Program-made: the position numbers and the translations under genes
From: CAMLIZ01 sp966212505
GTDB lineage: Bacteria; Pseudomonadota; Gammaproteobacteria; Burkholderiales; Burkholderiaceae_C
Length of the DNA stretch: 64,000 bases
NCBI GenBank assembly: GCA_966212505.1
Contig: CBIHRS010000024.1
Coordinates: forward strand, 1 to 64,000
Reading direction: 5' to 3'
Notes under the pieces: generated by a model
The model's database searches: none
Told to the model about the DNA's origin: nothing
The model's input: the letters and a program-made list of their open reading frames with translations, nothing else
Shown: positions 62,631 to 64,000 of the stretch, in pieces
Numbering within the stretch: the stretch's first letter is position 1
How the letters are laid out: every line of letters starts with the position of its first letter

Positions 62631-63492
62631 AGCCCAGCACGCGGGCGCCGGCCGGCAGCTCGGGCAGCTTCTGCTTGATGGCGGCCAGCGTCGCGCCGCT
62701 GGAGATGCCCACCAGCAGGCCTTCTTCGCGGGCGCAGCGGCGCGCCATCTCGCGCGCGTCTTCGGCTTCGACCTGGATCGTGCCGTCGAGCAGCTCGGTC
62801 TTGAGGTTGTTGGGGATGAAGCCAGCGCCGATGCCCTGGATCGGGTGCGGCGCAGGCTTGCCGCCGCTGATCACCGGCGAGGCGCTGGGTTCCACCGCAA
62901 ACACCTTCAACTGAGGCCACTTCTTCTTGAGCACCATCGCGCAGCCGGTGATGTGGCCGCCGGTGCCCACGCCGGTGATCAGCGCATCCAGGCCCTCGGG
63001 GAAGTCCTTCGCGATCTCCTCGGCGGTGGTGCGCACGTGCACGTCGATGTTGGCCGGGTTGTCGAACTGCTGCGGCATCCAGGCGCCGGGCGTCGACGCG
63101 ACGATCTCGCTGGCCTTCTCGATCGCGCCCTTCATGCCCTTCTCGCGCGGCGTCAACACGAACTTCGCGCCATAGGCCAGCATCAGGCGGCGGCGCTCGA
63201 TCGACATGCTCTCGGGCATGACCAGCACCAGCGGATAGCCCTTGACGGCTGCCACCATCGCCAGCCCGATGCCGGTGTTGCCCGAGGTGGGCTCGACGAT
63301 GGTGCCGCCGGGCTTGAGCGCGCCGCTCTTCTCGGCGTCTTCCACCATCGCCAGCGCGATGCGGTCCTTGATCGAGCCGCCGGGGTTGGCCCGCTCCGAT
63401 TTCACCCACACCTCGGCGGCCGAGCCGAACAGGCGGTTGATGCGGATGTGGGGGGTGTTGCCGATGGTGGCAAGGACGTTGGCAGCTTTCAT
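62569..63492 (-). CDS. cysK: Cysteine synthase
   Basis: This 307-residue O-acetylserine sulfhydrylase has the PLP lysine K42 in NPGGSIKDR, the substrate loop TSGNTGIG, the phosphate-binding GTGGHITG and a C-terminal GISSGATLAA. It makes L-cysteine from O-acetylserine and sulfide. The sequence fits CysK or CysM; the length and motif pattern favour CysK. It is divergent from rnpB, with 48 bases between the start codon and the RNA start. Confidence 0.9.
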   Translation of the reverse strand: MKAANVLATIGNTPHIRINRLFGSAAEVWVKSERANPGGSIKDRIALAMVEDAEKSGALKPGGTIVEPTSGNTGIGLAMVAAVKGYPLVLVMPESMSIERRRLMLAYGAKFVLTPREKGMKGAIEKASEIVASTPGAWMPQQFDNPANIDVHVRTTAEEIAKDFPEGLDALITGVGTGGHITGCAMVLKKKWPQLKVFAVEPSASPVISGGKPAPHPIQGIGAGFIPNNLKTELLDGTIQVEAEDAREMARRCAREEGLLVGISSGATLAAIKQKLPELPAGARVLGFNYDTGERYLSIDGFLPAEA

Positions 63493-63526
63493 GGGATCCG
63501 TCTCCGGCGGTGTTGCTGACTGCGAG

Positions 63527-63532
63527 GATAAT
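63527..63532 (+). promoter_or_regulatory. -10 box of rnpB
   Basis: GATAAT lies nine bases before the predicted rnpB 5' end at 63541. No good -35 box is visible at 17 bases, but the spacing to the RNA start is right. Confidence 0.5.
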
Positions 63533-63540
63533 CCGGTTGT

Positions 63541-63865
63541 GAAGCAAGCCAGACCGCCGCTGGTGCAATCGCCGAAAGGCCGCACTGGAGGAAGGTCCGG
63601 ACTGCACAGGGCAGCGTAGCAGGTAACACCTGTCCGCCGTGAGGCGAGGATCAGAGCAACAGAGACGAGTCGGTGGTTTCGACCACCGGGTGAAACGGGC
63701 AATCTCTACGCGCAGCAACACCAAATAGGCCGGCATTGATGTGGCTCCGCGGAGCCGGCGGGTAGGTGGCACCGAGCCGTGCGAGCGATCCACGGCCCAG
63801 AGGAATGGCGGTCACGCGGGGGAAACCCCGCGCACAGAATCCGGCCTATCGGCTCGCTTCACACT
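63541..63865 (+). ncRNA. rnpB: RNase P RNA, class A
   Basis: This is the catalytic RNA of tRNA 5' processing. Conserved blocks are present in order: GAAGCAAGCCAGA (P1 strand), GGAGGAAGGTCCGGACT (CR-I region), AACAGAGA, GGTGAAACGG, CCAAATAGG, CGAGCGATCCACGGCCCAGA, AGGAATGGCGGTCACG, ACAGAATCCGGCCTATCGG and the returning P1 strand GGCTCGCTTC at 63851-63860. The exact 3' end is uncertain by a few bases. Confidence 0.97.
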
Positions 63866-64000
63866 TTCTTCCCGTACCCGTCGCGATCCGGCCTCGTCAG
63901 CGCCACCAGCATCGCGACGCCGGTATACAGGCCCACCAGCTGGGTCATCTCGATCAGCTGGGCATCGTCGAAATGCTCGCGCACGGCGGCGTACAGCGCG
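63859..64000 (-). CDS. Carboxymuconolactone decarboxylase-like protein, 3' end
   Basis: The last 46 codons of a minus-strand gene lie at the window edge; its start is outside. The translated end reads LYAAVREHFDDAQLIEMTQL, then VGLYTGVAMLVALTRPDRD. This fits the C-terminal helix of the AhpD/carboxymuconolactone decarboxylase family. The catalytic CxxC would lie outside the window. Its stop codon at 63859-63861 overlaps the very end of rnpB. Confidence 0.7.
   Translation of the reverse strand, partial: ALYAAVREHFDDAQLIEMTQLVGLYTGVAMLVALTRPDRDGYGKKV

Overview
The window is a 64 kb, uniformly GC-rich, densely coding stretch of bacterial chromosome. Gene content and order suggest a betaproteobacterium of the order Burkholderiales, probably near the Rubrivivax/Leptothrix/Methylibium group. 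The pointers are a ChvE-GguAB-type sugar transporter with an oxidative sugar pathway, cyanophycin genes, CreBC, an exosortase, a class A RNase P RNA and Burkholderiales-style hairpin-rich intergenic repeats. The genus is inference. I saw no phage, insertion sequence, CRISPR array or tRNA.

Region 1 (0.1-14.4 kb): after an SRPBCC protein, a phosphoesterase and an HU-like protein comes a sugar island. On the minus strand lie a lactonase and an L-arabinonate-type dehydratase. On the plus strand lie an SDR sugar dehydrogenase, AraD1, a ketoglutaric semialdehyde dehydrogenase, a ChvE/GguA/GguB transporter, DgoK and a KDPGal aldolase. Shared oxidation steps on L-arabinose and D-galactose could feed two exits: 2-oxoglutarate, or pyruvate plus glyceraldehyde 3-phosphate. 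A LysR regulator lies inside the island, and a similar operator-like motif sits in both control regions.

Region 2 (14.4-25 kb): stress and storage genes. These are a CBS-pair protein, a tiny zinc-knuckle protein, Hsp20, a host-attachment-family protein, a cyanophycinase-cyanophycin synthetase pair, envelope proteins, an HNH endonuclease, and a trypsin-like protease overlapping an FHA-membrane protein.

Region 3 (25-36 kb): a fatty-acid beta-oxidation operon under a TetR regulator, containing acyl-CoA dehydrogenase, a fused hydroxyacyl-CoA dehydrogenase/hydratase, thiolase, enoyl-CoA hydratase, two hydrolases and an SDR.

Region 4 (35.8-45.1 kb): CreB-CreC, then an exact TTCAC-N6-TTCAC cre-tag, then a VIT/VWA protein ending in a PEP-CTERM-like signal, an exosortase with Cys-Arg-His, an EpsI-like protein and a family 51 glycosyltransferase. 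This looks like a one-target exosortase system under CreBC control. A thioesterase and an Atm1-type ABC exporter follow.

Region 5 (45.1-57.5 kb): a palindromic intergenic element, a LysR regulator, aspartase, two tandem glutamate/aspartate-binding proteins with GltJKL, a stress protein, a GabT-like aminotransferase, and a membrane kinase/sigma-54 activator pair. The set is consistent with acidic amino acid use.

Region 6 (57.5-59.9 kb): the most unusual locus. A promoter, a 10-codon leader ORF and two mutually exclusive RNA folds, one of them an intrinsic terminator, precede an Arg-rich 80-residue protein and a soluble AAA ATPase-M41 zinc protease fusion. This reads as a leader-peptide attenuator controlling an FtsH-like cytosolic protease.

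Region 7 (59.9-64 kb): SRPBCC and NTF2-like proteins, dihydroorotase, a DUF3025 protein, cysteine synthase, RNase P RNA, and the end of a carboxymuconolactone-decarboxylase-like gene.
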